Shown: positions 16,468 to 26,417 of the stretch, one piece after another
Layout: the number at the start of each line of letters is the position of its first letter
Position numbering within the stretch: the first letter of the stretch is position 1
Origin: Chryseobacterium shigense
Lineage (GTDB): Bacteria > Bacteroidota > Bacteroidia > Flavobacteriales > Weeksellaceae
Length of the DNA: 64,000 nucleotides
Direction: 5' to 3'
Assembly (NCBI RefSeq): GCF_014207845.1
Contig: NZ_JACHLC010000007.1
Span: 1-64,000 of the forward strand
Translations under genes and position numbers: made by a program
Notes under the pieces: model-generated
What the model was told of the DNA's origin: nothing
Databases searched by the model: none
The model's input: the letters and a program-made list of their open reading frames with translations, nothing else

Positions 16468-17712
16468 ATGGAATTAAAAAGAGTAGTTGTAACCGGTTTT
16501 GGCGCAATAACACCGATTGGAAATAATGCGAAAGAATACTGGGAAAATCTTGTTAAAGGTGAGAGCGGTGCTGCTCCGATTACTCTTTTTGATGCCACAA
16601 ACTTTAAAACCAAGTTCGCTTGTGAGGTGAAAGACTTCGATCCGTTACAGCATTTCGATAAGAAAGAAGCTAAGAAAATGGACCGAAATACCCAGCTTGG
16701 GCTGGTAGCTGCAAGAGAAGCGGTAACACATTCCAGAATTATAGAAGACAATGTAGACAAAAACAGAGTCGGAGTAATCTGGGGATCCGGAATCGGAGGT
16801 TTAGAAACTTTCGAAACTGAGGTTTTAGGATGGGCAAATACGGAAATTCCAAGGTTCAACCCATTCTTTATTCCTAAAATGATTGCGGATATCACTCCTG
16901 GACATATCTCTATAGAATATGGCTTTCATGGGCCGAATTATACTACGGTATCTGCCTGTGCATCTTCAGCCAATGCTCTTATTGATTCCAAAATGATTAT
17001 CCAGCTTGGAAAAGCAGATGTTATTGTATGCGGAGGCTCTGAAGCAGCCGTAACAGCAAGTGGTGTCGGTGGATTCAATGCGATGATGGCACTTTCTACA
17101 AGAAATGATGATCCCAAAACAGCTTCAAGACCATTTGACAAAGACAGAGATGGCTTTGTGTTAGGCGAAGGAGCAGGTTGTATCATCCTTGAAGAATATG
17201 AGCACGCAGTAAAACGTGGAGCTACAATTTATGCAGAATTGCAAGGTGGCGGTATGAGTGCAGATGCACATCACATGACTGCCCCGCATCCTGAAGGATT
17301 AGGAGCTTATCTGGTAATGAAAAACTGTCTGGAAGACGCAGGCCTTACTGCTGATGAAGTAGACCATATCAATATGCATGGTACGTCTACTCCATTAGGA
17401 GATATTGCAGAATCCAACGCAATTTCCAAATTACTGGGCGAGCACGCTTATGATATTCAGATTAATTCTACAAAATCAATGACCGGCCACCTTCTGGGAG
17501 CTGCCGGGGTTATTGAAGCTATCGCTGCATTGGGAACTATTATTCATGGTATTGTTCCCCCTACCATCAACCACTTTACTGATGATGAAAATATTGACAG
17601 CAGACTGAATTTTACATTCAACACCGCTGTTAAGAAAGATGTAAAAGTAGCCATGAGCAATACTTTTGGATTTGGCGGGCACAACGCCTGCGTTCTATTT
17701 AAGAAAATCTAA
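16468..17712 (+). CDS. fabF: beta-ketoacyl-ACP synthase II
   Basis: FabF condenses malonyl-ACP with acyl-ACP, the elongation step of fatty acid synthesis. The 414-aa length is typical of KAS II. The nucleophile is Cys164 in SACASSANAL; the two catalytic His lie in NMHGTSTPLGD (about 303) and KSMTGHLLGAAG (about 339), and the C-terminal GFGGHNA loop is present. It follows acpP closely, and rnc begins 9 bases after its stop, so the three are probably co-transcribed. Confidence 0.98.
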   Translation: MELKRVVVTGFGAITPIGNNAKEYWENLVKGESGAAPITLFDATNFKTKFACEVKDFDPLQHFDKKEAKKMDRNTQLGLVAAREAVTHSRIIEDNVDKNRVGVIWGSGIGGLETFETEVLGWANTEIPRFNPFFIPKMIADITPGHISIEYGFHGPNYTTVSACASSANALIDSKMIIQLGKADVIVCGGSEAAVTASGVGGFNAMMALSTRNDDPKTASRPFDKDRDGFVLGEGAGCIILEEYEHAVKRGATIYAELQGGGMSADAHHMTAPHPEGLGAYLVMKNCLEDAGLTADEVDHINMHGTSTPLGDIAESNAISKLLGEHAYDIQINSTKSMTGHLLGAAGVIEAIAALGTIIHGIVPPTINHFTDDENIDSRLNFTFNTAVKKDVKVAMSNTFGFGGHNACVLFKKI

Positions 17713-17721
17713 ATTCAATGA

Positions 17722-18483
17722 ATGGAGTTACAGAAATACTTTTCTAAATTCCTTCTCAGACAAAGAAAAAGAAAATTAACGGAGAGAGACTACTTCCTTA
17801 GTACCGAACTGAAAAAAATATTGGGTACCGAGGTTCAGAATGTTGCTCTTTACCGTGAAGCTTTTTCTTTAAAAAGTTCTTCTAAAAATCAAGACAGCAA
17901 CTACGAAAGACTTGAATTTTTGGGAGATTCTGTTTTGGGTACAATTATTTCCTGTCATCTGTTTCAGACCTATCCCCAGGCTAACGAAGGATACCTTACA
18001 CAGATGAAATCTAAAATTGTTAACAGGAAAAACCTTAATAAATTAGGAGAAGACCTTAAGCTCATTGATCTTTTGCAGAAGCAGGGATCCGCAGCATTAG
18101 GTGAAAATATTTCCGGAAATTTATTTGAGGCACTTATTGGCGCTGTTTATCTGGACTTCCATTACGATACCTGTAAAAGGATCATTCTGGAAAGATTACT
18201 TACGCCTACTGAAATTAACAAGCTAGAGAATAAAATTGTAAGCTATAAAGGTCTTCTGCTTGAATGGAGCCAGAAGAAAAAAGTAAATATAAAATACGAA
18301 ACCTGCGAAGAGGTTCAGGTTAATAAATCGGTGGTATTCCGGTGCCATGTCTGGCTGGGAGAAGAAAAGATTGCCAATGCAACAGAAACTTCCAAAAAGA
18401 AGGCCGAAGAAAAAGCAGCACAGAGAGCATTTTATATTTTAAACAAAAAAGAAAACATACTTGGAAATTCAAAAACTTTATGA
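17722..18483 (+). CDS. rnc: ribonuclease III
   Basis: RNase III cuts double-stranded RNA and matures rRNA precursors. The nuclease domain has the signature ERLEFLGDSVLG (about residues 72-83) with the metal-binding acidic residues, and the second acidic site ENISGNLFEALIGAVYLD (about 133-150). A C-terminal double-stranded RNA-binding domain (about 170-245) ends with KKKAEEKAAQRAF. The length of 253 aa is normal. The N-terminal 20 residues are basic. The gene lies 9 bases after fabF; its end overlaps the next gene by 23 bases. Confidence 0.97.
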   Translation: MELQKYFSKFLLRQRKRKLTERDYFLSTELKKILGTEVQNVALYREAFSLKSSSKNQDSNYERLEFLGDSVLGTIISCHLFQTYPQANEGYLTQMKSKIVNRKNLNKLGEDLKLIDLLQKQGSAALGENISGNLFEALIGAVYLDFHYDTCKRIILERLLTPTEINKLENKIVSYKGLLLEWSQKKKVNIKYETCEEVQVNKSVVFRCHVWLGEEKIANATETSKKKAEEKAAQRAFYILNKKENILGNSKTL

Positions 18484-18934
18484 TCTGGATGATATAGAAT
18501 TTGAAGATATTGCCATAGGATTGGTAAGATTAGCAAAAGATATACCCGCTCATGAATTTTTCTACAACATAAATCAAATCAACGGCCTCTCCTTTTCCAG
18601 AAAAAAAGATATGATTATTCACGGGGCTTATTATGATTATTATTTCCCGAGGTTTGAGGCTTATGACAAGTTTACAAAGACATGTTTTACTTTCATTTCA
18701 AACAAATCTTCTGAAAGTAAACAAAAAAAAATACAAACTGAACTCTTCACAGAAGAAGAAAACATTAAATTTTTATTAAATAATCAGGTAGATGTGGAAT
18801 ATATTCTGCATACTTCGGAACAAATTCCTGATTTTTCCGTAATTTTGCTCCCTGAAAATCTTGTATTTCCAATACAAGACTATACACTAGGTTCTGAAGA
18901 AGAACTTTATCAAATTATCCAGTATTATGAATAA
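18461..18934 (+). CDS. IPExxxVDY-family protein
   Basis: Small proteins in this position between rnc and pyk in flavobacteria belong to a family named after a conserved IPE...DY-type segment; here the related stretch reads LLPENLVFPIQDYTL near residue 125-140. The protein (157 aa) is acidic, soluble and has no catalytic motif; the function is unknown. The only workable start is TTG at 18461, which overlaps the end of rnc by 23 bases, since the next in-frame ATG would remove about 50 conserved-looking residues. Its end overlaps pyk by 8 bases, suggesting translational coupling with pyruvate kinase. Confidence 0.75.
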   Translation: MEIQKLYDLDDIEFEDIAIGLVRLAKDIPAHEFFYNINQINGLSFSRKKDMIIHGAYYDYYFPRFEAYDKFTKTCFTFISNKSSESKQKKIQTELFTEEENIKFLLNNQVDVEYILHTSEQIPDFSVILLPENLVFPIQDYTLGSEEELYQIIQYYE

Positions 18935-20372
18935 GTATTTAAAGAAGACAAAAATTATTGCAACACTAGGGCCTGCTTCATCGTCGAAGGAGGTAATGTT
19001 AGGACTAATGAAAGCGGGTGTTGACATTTTCAGAATAAATTTTTCCCATGCAGATTATGAATTAGTTCGAAGTAATATTGAAATTATCAGAGAACTTAAC
19101 CATGAATATGGCTTTTCTGTAGGTATTTTGGGAGACCTTCAGGGTCCGAAACTGAGAGTAGGTGTTGTAAAGGAAGGTTCTTACCTGAATCCCGGAGACA
19201 TTCTTACCTTCACCAATGAGAAGATAGAAGGGGATTCTACCAAAGTTTACATGACATACCAGCAGTTTCCCCAGGACGTAAAAGTTGGAGAAAGAATCCT
19301 AATCGATGACGGTAAACTGGTATTGGAAGTTACTGAAACTAACGAATTAGACACTGTAAAAGCTAAAACGATTCAAGGGGGGCCTCTAAGTTCAAAAAAA
19401 GGAGTAAACCTGCCTAATACCAATGTATCTCTTCCTGCCCTTACGGAAAAAGATATTCAGGATGCTAATTTCATGCTTGATATGGAGGTAGACTGGATCG
19501 CTCTTTCTTTCGTTCGTCATGCACAGGATATCATTGACCTGAAAAAACTGATCAACAGCCATCCGAACGGTAAGTTTAAAACACCGATCATTGCTAAGAT
19601 TGAAAAGCCTGAAGGCGTTAAAAATATTGACGAAATTCTATTGGAATGCGATGGACTGATGGTTGCCCGTGGTGACCTTGGCGTAGAAGTTCCTATGGAA
19701 GAAGTTCCTGCTATCCAGAAAAACCTGGTAGAAAAAGCAAGATTCTATTCAAAACCGGTAATTATTGCTACACAGATGATGGAAACAATGATCAACAGCC
19801 TTACGCCTACAAGAGCAGAGGTAAATGACGTTGCCAATTCCGTACTGGACGGCGCTGATGCAGTAATGCTTTCCGGAGAAACTTCTGTGGGAAGATATCC
19901 TATACAGGTAGTTGAAAATATGGCTAAAATTGTACAGAATATCGAAAAGACCCATTTTTATCAGCATAAAAACGAACCTATCGAGAAAGATTACAATTGC
20001 ATCGATGAGAGATTCATTACCAACAGAGTATGTCTTGCAGCGGTAAGAATTGCTAAAACAACCAATGTTTCTGCAATCGTTACACTGACGCATTCAGGAT
20101 ATACAGCATTTCAGCTTGCAGCCCACAGACCAAACTCTCATATCATTGTATACAGCGGAAACAAAAGAGTAATTACAATGCTGAACCTTCTTTGGGGAGT
20201 TCATGCTTATTATTACGACATGAAGAAATCTACCGATGAGACTATCATTCAGGTAAACATGCTGACACACAACCACGGTTATATCGAAAGTGGAGACTTT
20301 GTCATCAATATCAATGCTACTCCATCTTACGAAGGTGGAAAAACCAATACATTGAGGTTAACAACAGTGTAA
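18927..20372 (+). CDS. pyk: pyruvate kinase
   Basis: Pyruvate kinase converts phosphoenolpyruvate and ADP to pyruvate and ATP in glycolysis. The 481-aa protein starts with KTKIIATLGPASS, has the substrate-site Arg/Asn stretch RINFSHADYE (about 36-45), the catalytic Lys region PIIAKIEKPEG (about 220-230) and the magnesium-binding MVARGDLGVEVPME (about 245-258). Its C-terminal domain is complete. It is the last gene of the acpP operon, overlapping the previous gene by 8 bases. A terminator follows at 20431-20466. Confidence 0.98.
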   Translation: MNKYLKKTKIIATLGPASSSKEVMLGLMKAGVDIFRINFSHADYELVRSNIEIIRELNHEYGFSVGILGDLQGPKLRVGVVKEGSYLNPGDILTFTNEKIEGDSTKVYMTYQQFPQDVKVGERILIDDGKLVLEVTETNELDTVKAKTIQGGPLSSKKGVNLPNTNVSLPALTEKDIQDANFMLDMEVDWIALSFVRHAQDIIDLKKLINSHPNGKFKTPIIAKIEKPEGVKNIDEILLECDGLMVARGDLGVEVPMEEVPAIQKNLVEKARFYSKPVIIATQMMETMINSLTPTRAEVNDVANSVLDGADAVMLSGETSVGRYPIQVVENMAKIVQNIEKTHFYQHKNEPIEKDYNCIDERFITNRVCLAAVRIAKTTNVSAIVTLTHSGYTAFQLAAHRPNSHIIVYSGNKRVITMLNLLWGVHAYYYDMKKSTDETIIQVNMLTHNHGYIESGDFVININATPSYEGGKTNTLRLTTV

Positions 20373-20430
20373 AAAGGCAGAAAAGCAAAAAGGTAAAATT
20401 GCTAAAAGGCAAAGTTACTTTTACTCAATA

Positions 20431-20466
20431 AAAAACTCCCGAAAATTAGTTTTTCCGGGAGTTTTT
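20431..20466. terminator. bidirectional terminator between pyk and aldehyde dehydrogenase
   Basis: AAAAACTCCCG and CGGGAGTTTTT form the stem, with a further AAAA/TTTT pairing inside. A and T tracts on both sides allow it to serve both convergent genes. Confidence 0.85.
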
Positions 20467-20489
20467 TATGGTTTAAATAATTAAATCAT

Positions 20490-21782
20490 TTAATTTCCCA
20501 CAATAGTCTTAGGTGTTACAAATTCCCTCAAAGCCAGCAATGAAAGTTCAGTTCCATAACCGGAAGCTTTAGTTCCACCGAAGGGAAAACGCGGATCAGA
20601 ACTCGTCATTCTGTTGATATTCACCGTCCCAGATTCAAGATTTTCAATAAAAAATAACTGGCGTTCTTTATTTGCTGTCCATACAGAGTTGGAAAGTCCG
20701 AAAGGGATATCATTCGCCATTTTTAGCGCCTCTTCATCATTCTCCGCAATCATAACCATTCCCAGAGGTCCGAAAAGCTCTTCCTGCAGGATTGGATTTC
20801 CTTCTCTCACCCGGATCAATCCCGGATTGAATTCATTATCTGAAATTCTTTCCAGCGGAATAATGATTTCCGCTCCGTTCTCCAAAGCTTTGTTAAACTG
20901 TTTTTCCAGATCATCAGCTAAGTCCGGTCTTGCCATACCGCTGATTTTGGTTTCCTTATCATTCGGATCTCCCGGAACAAACTTTTTATATTCTTCAATG
21001 AATTTCGGAAGAAACTCATCTTCTGTTTTCTTATCAATAATAAATCTTTTGGCAGCGACACAGGTCTGGCCACAGTTCTGAAGCCTTGCCTGAGCACCCA
21101 CTTTTGCAGCTTTATCCAGATCAGCATCATCCAAAACGATAAATGCATCACTTCCGCCAAGTTCAAGAAGGGATTTTTTAACGTTCAGTCCTGCAGTGGC
21201 AGCCACTTCCCCGCCTGCTTTCCCGCTTCCTGTAAGGCTTACCCCTTTTACCGCATCATGTTCTAAGATTTCTTTTACTTCTTTGTGCCCTACTTCCAGG
21301 TTCTGGAAAACACCTTCAGGAAAACCTGCTTCCAGGAATATTTCCTCAATAGCATTTCCGCTCCCGAAACAGATTGAAGCATGTTTCAGAACGACTGTAT
21401 TTCCGGATAAAATAGCTGGTGTAGCAAACCTCAGCACCTGCCAGAAAGGAAAATTCCATGGCATTACACCTAAAATTACGCCTTTCGGAACATAATGGAT
21501 TTCAGAGTAGGTATATTCAGAATCTACTTTTTCAGGTTTTAAAATATTCTCAGCCTCAACATAATAATTCATCATCAGTGCAGATTTCTCTACCTCAGCA
21601 ATCGACTGTGAAATAGGCTTATTCATTTCTGCTGTGATGATCCTGCCAAATTTCTCTGAGTTGCTTTTTAAAATTTCTGCCGCTTTTGCAATCAGCCTCT
21701 GTCTTTCTTCAAACGGTACTTTTCTCCATTCTGAAAATGTCTTATCTGCTTTAATAAGCTTATTTTCAATTAACTGTTCCAT
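20490..21782 (-). CDS. NAD(P)-dependent succinate-semialdehyde-type aldehyde dehydrogenase
   Basis: This enzyme belongs to the aldehyde dehydrogenase superfamily, closest in feel to the YneI/GabD succinate-semialdehyde dehydrogenases; the true substrate cannot be read from sequence. The NAD-binding and catalytic motifs are present: MPWNFPFWQVLRFATPAI (about 105-122), LTGSGKAGGEVA, the general base Glu in LLELGGSDAF (about 206) and the nucleophile Cys in NCGQTCVAAKRF (about 240). At 430 aa it is about 25 residues shorter at the N-terminus than usual (455-490). A stop lies six codons upstream of the ATG, so the missing segment is real, either lost or replaced. Confidence 0.9.
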   Translation of the reverse strand: MEQLIENKLIKADKTFSEWRKVPFEERQRLIAKAAEILKSNSEKFGRIITAEMNKPISQSIAEVEKSALMMNYYVEAENILKPEKVDSEYTYSEIHYVPKGVILGVMPWNFPFWQVLRFATPAILSGNTVVLKHASICFGSGNAIEEIFLEAGFPEGVFQNLEVGHKEVKEILEHDAVKGVSLTGSGKAGGEVAATAGLNVKKSLLELGGSDAFIVLDDADLDKAAKVGAQARLQNCGQTCVAAKRFIIDKKTEDEFLPKFIEEYKKFVPGDPNDKETKISGMARPDLADDLEKQFNKALENGAEIIIPLERISDNEFNPGLIRVREGNPILQEELFGPLGMVMIAENDEEALKMANDIPFGLSNSVWTANKERQLFFIENLESGTVNINRMTSSDPRFPFGGTKASGYGTELSLLALREFVTPKTIVGN

Positions 21783-21920
21783 AATATAATTTCTGTTTTA
21801 AATTCACAAAATGAATTTATTAATGCTTTCATTCTAAAAGCACTGTGAAAGTAACAAATTTTATTCCTTAAGGCTAAATAAAGCAATGATTTTTCTCTAT
21901 CGAAATAATATAATTCCCTT

Positions 21921-22835
21921 TTAGATCATAAACCACTCATTCACAAGACATGCCGCCAGTCTTGCTGTTCTGTCCTGAATATCAAGGGAAGGATTTACCT
22001 CAGCAACATCCAATGCAAGGAGCTTTTCACTTTTTAAAATATGTCTGTAAAAATGCATAAAAGCTGTATCTGCAAAGATCCCGTTATAGGCAGAAGCGGA
22101 AACTCCCGGTGCCACCGATGCATTGAAAACATCCATACAGATTGTAAGATAAAGGAAATCTACACTATCCACCAGTTCATCAATCCTTTGATAAATGGAT
22201 GAAAGGTTTTCAAAGAAGATTTCATCTGCAAGGATATATTTCATTCCATACTGATGGGCTGTATCAAACAGTTTCAGGGTATTGGAATTCCTCTGGATAC
22301 CAATATGAAGTGAATTGATCTGCCCTTCCTGGGCAATCTGCCAGAATCCGGTTCCTGAGCTCGCTCCCACTCCCTCTTCCAGCTGTCTGTTATCAAAATG
22401 GGCATCTATATTGATAATCCCGATTTTCTGTTCAGGAAAAGCAGTTTTTACGCCTAAATAGTGAGCATAGGTAACTTCATGCCCGCCTCCCAGAACAATT
22501 GATTTTCCGCCTTTCAGCAGTACTTTTGAAACATTTTTTGCAAGATTGTTCTGGGTATTTTCCAAATTACCGTCTTCACATGTCAGGTTCCCAAAGTCCA
22601 GAAGGGAAAAATCAGGACGGATAACCGGGAAATTAGACATATTTCTCCGGATGACATCAGGGGCATCTTTGGCACCTTGACGGCCTTTATTTCTTCTTAC
22701 TCCTTCATCTACGGCAAAACCGTGCAGTGCAAAGTCATCAGCCGTTATATTATCGTAATTATGTTCTTCTTTAACTCTTTGAAATATTCTGTGGAAAAGA
22801 GGTTCTTCTCCGTCTAATCTGCCTTGCCAAATCAT
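21921..22835 (-). CDS. hutG: formimidoylglutamase (arginase family)
   Basis: HutG hydrolyses N-formimino-glutamate to glutamate and formamide, the last step of one histidine degradation route. The 304-aa protein has the binuclear manganese sites of the arginase/agmatinase/ureohydrolase family: GGGHEVTYAHY (about 118-128), NIDAHFDNR (about 147-155) and CMDVFNASVAPGVSA (about 229-243). The assignment to HutG and not to arginase rests on the neighbour hutI (imidazolonepropionase), two genes away on the same strand. An unrecognised gene at 22846 lies between them with 10 bases of spacing. Confidence 0.88.
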   Translation of the reverse strand: MIWQGRLDGEEPLFHRIFQRVKEEHNYDNITADDFALHGFAVDEGVRRNKGRQGAKDAPDVIRRNMSNFPVIRPDFSLLDFGNLTCEDGNLENTQNNLAKNVSKVLLKGGKSIVLGGGHEVTYAHYLGVKTAFPEQKIGIINIDAHFDNRQLEEGVGASSGTGFWQIAQEGQINSLHIGIQRNSNTLKLFDTAHQYGMKYILADEIFFENLSSIYQRIDELVDSVDFLYLTICMDVFNASVAPGVSASAYNGIFADTAFMHFYRHILKSEKLLALDVAEVNPSLDIQDRTARLAACLVNEWFMI

Positions 22836-22845
22836 AAATGTCCTT

Positions 22846-23943
22846 TTAATTTACATTATAGCTTTCAAAACTCTGCCAGTATTTGTCTTTATAAATTTCA
22901 AGTGTAATTTTATACTCAGGATTATCTTTTATCACCTGATCAAAAATTTTTGAGGCTTGTCTGAAATCTTTGCTTGCAAAAAATATGCTTCTGCAGCTGT
23001 CTGCTGTTTCTCTTCCGATGTACAAATGGCCATCTTTAAGAGGAAGTTTTTCTATTGCAAGATCTTCAATATTATTTATCCTGTTATAATCTTTTTCTTC
23101 AGGAAGGCCATCATTATTACTTCCATCGTAGGTAATTTTCAGAACTGAGATCCACGGATAGGAAGCTTTTGCCTTATATTTCAATAAAGCGGCATTAACT
23201 ACTGCCATAAGCGGCATCCCGTTTTCCAAAGTTCCTTCAAGAAGAGAAAACTGATCATCAGCTACCAGGATTTCTGAATCTTTATATTTTTCGGTGAACT
23301 CTCTTTCCCGCCAAAGGAGAAAATCTTTTAATTTTTCAATGGGTACAAGCTCTTTCTCAGCTTCATTCTTACCGATAATGCTGAAAGTGTCAATCTGAGT
23401 AGCGAAATTCAATTCACCTAAGAAATTATCGAGAAAAATACATATTCCTGTTGTTGCAGAACTTCTGTTTTCTTCATTCAGGTCTTCATATACAAAAACA
23501 AGATCAATTTCATCAGGATATCCTTCTATTTCATTGGAATAAAACCAGATATTATCTTTTCTGAACTCCAGATCGTTCATCCTGATTCCTACATTTTCTA
23601 TATCAGTCTGAGGTTTTAAAGCTGTAAATTTCCAACGATCAAGTTGTGGAGCCACTGCAATAAGTTCCTCAGCAAAAATAATTTTCCTTACATCTCCTTC
23701 CACTGTTATGATAAGCTCTGCGGTATGCTCATCGCTCATTCCGGAAAGAAAATAATAGCCGCTGTTGATCTTAGCGAGTTCAGGGGAGATCACATCAAAA
23801 AACTGTTCTTCAATATTTTCTCTGTCTTTAACGACTTCAAAAAAAGTCTTTTCTTTCGTCAAAAACCAATCCCAAAAGTCCTGATACGTCCGGATATTCT
23901 TTTCAGGTTTACCTTTACCTAAGATCTTATCAAAAATTCCCAT
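22846..23943 (-). CDS. conserved hypothetical protein, 365 aa
   Basis: A soluble acidic protein with no signal peptide or membrane segment. I recognise the type from other Bacteroidota genomes as an uncharacterised protein, but no domain name or function. The N-terminal part begins MGIFDKILGKGKPEK, followed by an aromatic stretch FWDWFLTKEKTFFEVV. No catalytic motif is evident. It sits between hutI and hutG, with 2 bases to hutI upstream and 10 to hutG downstream, so it is almost certainly in the same operon. That placement does not by itself imply a role in histidine breakdown. Confidence 0.8.
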   Translation of the reverse strand: MGIFDKILGKGKPEKNIRTYQDFWDWFLTKEKTFFEVVKDRENIEEQFFDVISPELAKINSGYYFLSGMSDEHTAELIITVEGDVRKIIFAEELIAVAPQLDRWKFTALKPQTDIENVGIRMNDLEFRKDNIWFYSNEIEGYPDEIDLVFVYEDLNEENRSSATTGICIFLDNFLGELNFATQIDTFSIIGKNEAEKELVPIEKLKDFLLWREREFTEKYKDSEILVADDQFSLLEGTLENGMPLMAVVNAALLKYKAKASYPWISVLKITYDGSNNDGLPEEKDYNRINNIEDLAIEKLPLKDGHLYIGRETADSCRSIFFASKDFRQASKIFDQVIKDNPEYKITLEIYKDKYWQSFESYNVN

Positions 23944-23945
23944 AT

Positions 23946-25172
23946 TTAGTCAATTAGGCTTCCGTCAATGTACACATTTTCTGCATTCAGGCTTCCCTGA
24001 TGATAAAGTACATTCTGGAAATTGTCTGTTTTAAAGGTAACAAAATCTGCCTTTTTTCCGGGTTCCAGTTTTCCAATATTTTCAAGACCTAAGGCATAGG
24101 CAGCACGGAAGGTCATTCCGGCCAACACTTCGGCTGTGGTTAGTTTTTCAAATGTTGCCAGAATGGAAGCCTGGGTAATAAGATTTCCCATCGGAGCGGA
24201 TCCGGGATTCCAGTCACTGGCAATGGCCAGGATGGCTCCTGCGTCTAATAATTTTCTGGCAGGGGTAAATTTTTCTCCCAATCCCAAACTCGCGCCCGGC
24301 AAGGCCGTAGCTACTGTATCTGATTTTGCCAGAAACTCAATATCTTCATCAATTGTAGCTTCCAGATGGTCTGCAGATTTTGCGCCTACTTCCACTGCAA
24401 TTCTTGAGCTTCCGGGCGTAAACTGGTCTGCATGAACTGTAATATCGAAACCTAAATCTTTAGTTTTAAGCAGGAAATCTTTGCTTTCCTCAGGCTGGAA
24501 TGCAGATTTTTCTATAAATATGTCTACACGCCGGGCCAATCCTTCTTCTTTTACTTTAGGCAGAATTTCCGTAAGAATATAATCTAAATATTCCTGGTTA
24601 TTTCCTTCAAAATCTCTTGGTTTCAGGTGTGCGGAAAGGCATGTTGGCACAAGCTTAGCTTTCGTCTGACTCTGTGCTTTTTTAATAATTCTGAGCATTT
24701 TCAGCTCATTTTCAACATCCAGCCCGTAGCCGCTTTTTATCTCAATAGTAGTAATTCCCAATGAAACCAGGAAACTGATACGTTCAAGTAATGTTTTTAA
24801 CAGTTCTTCTTCCGAAGCATTTCTGGTATGCTGTACAGAACTCCATATCCCGCCGCCACTTTCTGCAATCTCAAGGTATGTTTTTCCTGCATTACGCATA
24901 GCAAAATCATTGGCACGGTTCCCTCCAAAACAGATATGGGTATGGGAATCCACAAACCCGGGAAGAGCAATCTGATCTCCTTCAACAGATTCTGTTTCAG
25001 CATCTGAGTTTTCATCCTTTAATGTCTTAAAATTCCCCATTTGTTTAATCAAGCCATTATCCACTAAAATTCCACCGTCTGTAATAATATCAATTTGCTC
25101 ATCGGATATTTTTCCTCTTAACGGAAGATCTGCCAACGTCACGATCTGCTTGAAAGGCCCTATTAATTTCAT
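23946..25172 (-). CDS. hutI: imidazolonepropionase
   Basis: HutI opens the ring of 4-imidazolone-5-propionate to give formimino-glutamate in histidine degradation. The 408-aa amidohydrolase has the metal-binding HTHICFGGNR (about 80-89), the GITTIEIKSGYGLD segment (about 143-156), His in VHADQFTPG (about 248) and the Asp site ASDWNPGSAPMGN (about 317-329). Length and motif spacing are normal. It is first in a three-gene run with the 365-aa unknown protein and hutG. hutH and hutU are not in this window. Confidence 0.95.
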   Translation of the reverse strand: MKLIGPFKQIVTLADLPLRGKISDEQIDIITDGGILVDNGLIKQMGNFKTLKDENSDAETESVEGDQIALPGFVDSHTHICFGGNRANDFAMRNAGKTYLEIAESGGGIWSSVQHTRNASEEELLKTLLERISFLVSLGITTIEIKSGYGLDVENELKMLRIIKKAQSQTKAKLVPTCLSAHLKPRDFEGNNQEYLDYILTEILPKVKEEGLARRVDIFIEKSAFQPEESKDFLLKTKDLGFDITVHADQFTPGSSRIAVEVGAKSADHLEATIDEDIEFLAKSDTVATALPGASLGLGEKFTPARKLLDAGAILAIASDWNPGSAPMGNLITQASILATFEKLTTAEVLAGMTFRAAYALGLENIGKLEPGKKADFVTFKTDNFQNVLYHQGSLNAENVYIDGSLID

Positions 25173-25339
25173 TTATCTAAGATTAAAGCTACAGCTTGTT
25201 TATACTATTTTCTTCTCTCAAAAATACTTAAAAATATCTTAATCTGCTAAATCAAAATCAGTTTAAGCCTCTGTTAATGTATTTACCTCAGCCTTTACCG
25301 TAACCTTATTTCTCAATCGCTGAATTTTCTCGATCCAAA

Positions 25340-25370
25340 TTTTAACCTTAGCCTAAATTTCCTATCTTTG
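25340..25370 (+). promoter_or_regulatory. promoter of ruvB operon
   Basis: TATCTTTG at 25363-25370 matches the -7 consensus TAnnTTTG, with TTTT at 25340-25343 as a weak -33 element and a 19-base spacer. The ATG of ruvB follows 20 bases after the box, giving a very short leader. Confidence 0.5.
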
Positions 25371-25389
25371 AGGTAAATGAAATGAATTA

Positions 25390-26412
25390 ATGCCAGATTT
25401 TTTACATCCAGATAAGGAAAACTACTCGCATGAAGAACTTATGCAGGAGGAGCAGATCCGTCCCCAGAGTTTTAAGGACTTTGCCGGGCAGAGAAAAACT
25501 TTGGAAAACCTTGAAGTTTTTGTGAGTGCTGCCAAAAGGCGTGGGGGTGCCCTTGATCATGTTCTTCTGCATGGTCCGCCGGGTCTGGGTAAGACAACTT
25601 TAGCCAATATTATTGCTAATGAACTTGGGGTAAACTGTAAGATTACTTCCGGCCCTGTTTTGGATAAACCCGGAAGTTTAGCAGGTTTATTGACGAATCT
25701 GGAAGAAAATGATGTTCTTTTTATTGATGAAATTCACCGTTTATCTCCTGTTGTGGAAGAATATCTGTATTCTGCCATGGAGGATTACAAGATAGATATT
25801 ATGCTGGAGACCGGTCCTAACGCGAGGAGTGTTCAGATTGGCCTGAATCCTTTTACTTTGGTAGGTGCTACAACGAGAAGCGGGATGCTGACAAAGCCCA
25901 TGCTGGCCAGATTTGGGATCCAAAGCAGACTTGAGTATTATTCCGTTGAGCTTTTATCTATGATTATTCAACGAAGTTCCAGGGTTTTGGGGAGTAAGAT
26001 TTATGAGGATGCAGCGATAGAGATTGCCAGAAGAAGCCGCGGAACTCCGAGAATTGCAAATGCCTTATTAAGAAGGGTCCGTGATTTTGCGGAGATCAAA
26101 GGAAATGGGGAAATTGAGATCAATATTACAAAATATGCCTTGAACTCTCTGAATGTAGATGAGTTTGGATTAGATGAAATGGATAATAAGATCATGCGTG
26201 TCATGATTGAAAACTTCAAAGGAAAACCTGTAGGAATTTCTGCACTGGCAACATCCATTGCTGAAAATCCTGAAACGCTGGAAGAGGTTTACGAACCTTT
26301 TCTGATCCAGGAAGGATTCATCATCAGAACACCGAGGGGAAGAGAAGTAACAGAGAAGGCTTATCAGCATTTAAACATAGCCCGTCCTAAAAATCCGGGA
26401 GAATTATTTTAA
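25390..26412 (+). CDS. ruvB: Holliday junction branch migration helicase RuvB
   Basis: RuvB is the hexameric AAA+ motor that drives branch migration at Holliday junctions together with RuvA. The 340-aa protein shows [11 protein letters not shown] at the start, Walker [13 protein letters not shown] (about 63-74), Walker [11 protein letters not shown] (about 113-122), sensor 1 with the arginine finger region [15 protein letters not shown] (about 157-171), and the C-terminal winged helix ending [13 protein letters not shown]. It is followed after 5 bases by the PaiB-like gene, so it heads a four-gene run ending in coaE. Confidence 0.98.
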   Translation: MPDFLHPDKENYSHEELMQEEQIRPQSFKDFAGQRKTLENLEVFVSAAKRRGGALDHVLLHGPPGLGKTTLANIIANELGVNCKITSGPVLDKPGSLAGLLTNLEENDVLFIDEIHRLSPVVEEYLYSAMEDYKIDIMLETGPNARSVQIGLNPFTLVGATTRSGMLTKPMLARFGIQSRLEYYSVELLSMIIQRSSRVLGSKIYEDAAIEIARRSRGTPRIANALLRRVRDFAEIKGNGEIEINITKYALNSLNVDEFGLDEMDNKIMRVMIENFKGKPVGISALATSIAENPETLEEVYEPFLIQEGFIIRTPRGREVTEKAYQHLNIARPKNPGELF

Positions 26413-26417
26413 CCTCT

